The notes beneath the pieces were generated by a model. The model did no database searches, was not told where the DNA came from, and saw only the letters and a list, made by a program, of their open reading frames with translations. Positions 62,317-64,000 of a stretch of DNA of 64,000 nt are shown piece after piece (within the stretch, counting starts at the first letter, position 1; every line of letters starts with the position of its first letter). Source of the DNA: Diprion similis (taxonomy: Eukaryota > Arthropoda > Insecta > Hymenoptera > Diprionidae); NCBI RefSeq assembly GCF_021155765.1, contig NC_060107.1:6496501-6560500 (forward strand). The letters run 5' to 3'. The position numbers were made by a program, and so were the translations under genes.

Positions 62317-64000
62317 TCAATCGAAGCTCAATCGCTTTAGAAATAGGTAGATTTCCTCAAAGGTTGGCCTGTCATCTGCACGTTTACTCCAACACTTAGT
62401 CATCATGTGATACAAGTCTCTTGAGCATGGAACTGGCTGTGGAAGGATACGCGGCTGGTTCTTCTCTGTTGGTCCACAATGGTACCATCTGCTAAAGTTT
62501 TCCAACACTTGCTCAGACGTTAAATCAGCGTAAGGTACTTCCGCACAGTTCATTAGAATTTCCCAAACGGTAATTGCGTAGGACCAAACATCAGATCTGC
62601 AAGTTTGCTTTCTCTGGATAAGAAAAATGTACACAATTGTCTTTATAATATCCGCCTTGTGATAACGTCAGCAGACGAAATGTGGATTTAAAATATACTT
62701 CTAAACACGATACTTTTCCACAAAATTATGCGTACCAGTAAAATTGCTTCCCACGCCATCCAGCGCAGTGGAACTCTCGCGTAACAATCATCTATATAAT
62801 ACTCCTGATCGTACTTGCTGCAATACATTGCATGATCTGATACTTTTATCGTCATATTCTTGCTAACGACACAATTCCTGCAAAACAGAAATTTTGTTGG
62901 GAAATAATTATTTCTGAAAGGGCGATGGATTCATTCTACAAACTACCAAATGGAATTACCTACCTTGCAGCTAAATCACGATGCGGAATGTTCAAGCTTT
63001 CCAAGTATTTCATTCCTGAGGCAATCTGAGTTACGAAATTCAGTAGACATCCGTAACTGAAAATTAAAAATATGCTTGGTTTAATACAGGCTCCGCAAAT
63101 AAGATCAGGCCATTTCATAAATAGCGTGTATACCTTAACGGCATGTCGTCACTTGACTTTTCATGGGTTCTGATAAAACTAGGAATATCCCCGAGCTCTC
63201 CATACTCAAAAACTGCTCCGAATGGTTCTTCCTCGACGAGAGCTATCACTCGAGCTATATTTACATCTCGAATTTTAGCCAGTGAGTACATGTCGTTCAT
63301 AAAATGTTTTCTGCAAAGTCAGCAATTTCGTGAAAACGTGGTATGTAGAATTACTCAAGCCTTAGCTGCCTCGTTAAGTTGAAAATTAAAAAAATAAATA
63401 CCTCAATGAATCTGTAACTCCGCGCCAAAGGGATCGCACTATCACAACCTGCTTATTGCGTATCGTATTTGAATCTGGACTATGAATACCTTTAGCTTCG
63501 CACAAATGAACCTGGAAGAGGATTAATTACTTTTTAGTTGTTGAATGCATCGGAAGACTGTTGGAACAGAAGTGCACGGAATGGTTAATCGACAAATACA
63601 GTGATGAAACTTTTTCAACGGAGTATATAATATCTATAGGTATACACGATATCGGTGTTCATCGCTATTCCTTTGATTAGTAGCGAGCTTTCAGGCAAAC
63701 AGATATAATCGATAGCTTTACCAGCAATGTTGAGCACCAGTCGATTACAATTTGCTAATTCCGGTATTAAAAAATTCACACAGATTTTATAAGGAGTTCG
63801 AAATCGATCACGATATACATTTTTAATTATTCTAATTGCGCGAAAGTAATTTTCTTTAAATAATTATCAACTTGTAAATCAACCCAAAATAGTAACAAAA
63901 TTCAGTCACGATTTGAACTTTCCGAAAATGTGGCAAGTTTTCGAAAATCTTTACCACTATATCTTACCAATCCAAAATTCCCCTCCCCCAGTTTGTCCAG
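62317..64000 (-). CDS. Ddr: Discoidin domain receptor-like tyrosine kinase, C-terminal kinase exons, partial
   Basis: Six exons with matching phases are visible: 63968-64000 (cut by the window), 63402-63511, 63134-63310, 62964-63056, 62736-62877 and 62317-62613, together about 283 aa. Order of motifs: glycine loop [62 protein letters not shown] and the C-lobe end LPQPVPC...[15 protein letters not shown]. The [16 protein letters not shown] and WEAILL features fit DDR1/DDR2, collagen-binding receptors of the plasma membrane. Several catalytic positions differ from active kinases: the beta-3 Lys aligns with Arg (VVIVRSL), the helix-C Glu with Asp and DFG reads DHA (SDHAM). HRDLAARN is intact. 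Reduced or absent kinase activity is therefore likely. The discoidin and membrane parts lie right of the window. Confidence 0.88.

Noticed and set aside
1..64000. CRISPR arrays, operons or bacterial-type features
   Set aside because: No regularly spaced repeats of that kind; gene structure is plainly eukaryotic with spliceosomal introns.

Overview
This is animal nuclear DNA, AT-rich with long introns, GT-AG (one GC-AG) splice sites, poly(A) signals and many simple repeats. The protein families and their divergence fit an insect, plausibly a hymenopteran; the sequence alone does not fix the species. There are no bacterial features.

Layout. (1) 1-31.9 kb: the 5' part of a bestrophin chloride-channel gene on the minus strand. 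Coding exon 1 (31833-31903) is separated from exon 2 (1511-1621) by an intron of about 30.2 kb; the rest of the gene lies left of the window. The intron holds foldback elements, repeats, microsatellites and a CpG-rich promoter-like patch, and no confidently coding nested gene. (2) 32-36.4 kb: intergenic DNA with another foldback element, a C-run/G-run hairpin, and a small minus-strand gene for a Brinker/pogo-type helix-turn-helix protein with NRF-1-like and DRE-like promoter motifs. (3) 36.4-39.4 kb: an eight-exon L-lactate dehydrogenase family gene (minus) with a mitochondrial-looking N-terminal extension and a 63-bp internal duplication of one of its own splice boundaries. (4) 41.7-52.6 kb: a sixteen-exon inositol polyphosphate 4-phosphatase gene (minus) with PH, C2 and CX5R phosphatase regions. 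(5) 54.9-58.1 kb: a plus-strand pair, an intronless UDP-sugar transporter (frc/SLC35D type) and the ubiquinone-biosynthesis gene COQ4. A short in-phase first exon for COQ4 lies upstream of frc, so frc with its own poly(A) signal appears to sit inside COQ4 intron 1. (6) 62.3-64 kb: the 3' kinase-domain exons of a discoidin-domain-receptor-like tyrosine kinase (minus), with several catalytic residues replaced; it continues past the right edge.

The genes do not form one pathway. The most notable arrangement is the frc/COQ4 locus: one probable promoter region, two upstream ORFs of which the second stops directly against the frc start codon, and a poly(A) signal 54 bp before the COQ4 acceptor. A choice between intronic polyadenylation and splicing could decide between a Golgi/ER nucleotide-sugar transporter and a mitochondrial coenzyme Q protein. 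All exon structures were derived by hand from splice consensus, phase continuity and family resemblance; boundaries could be off by a base or two.
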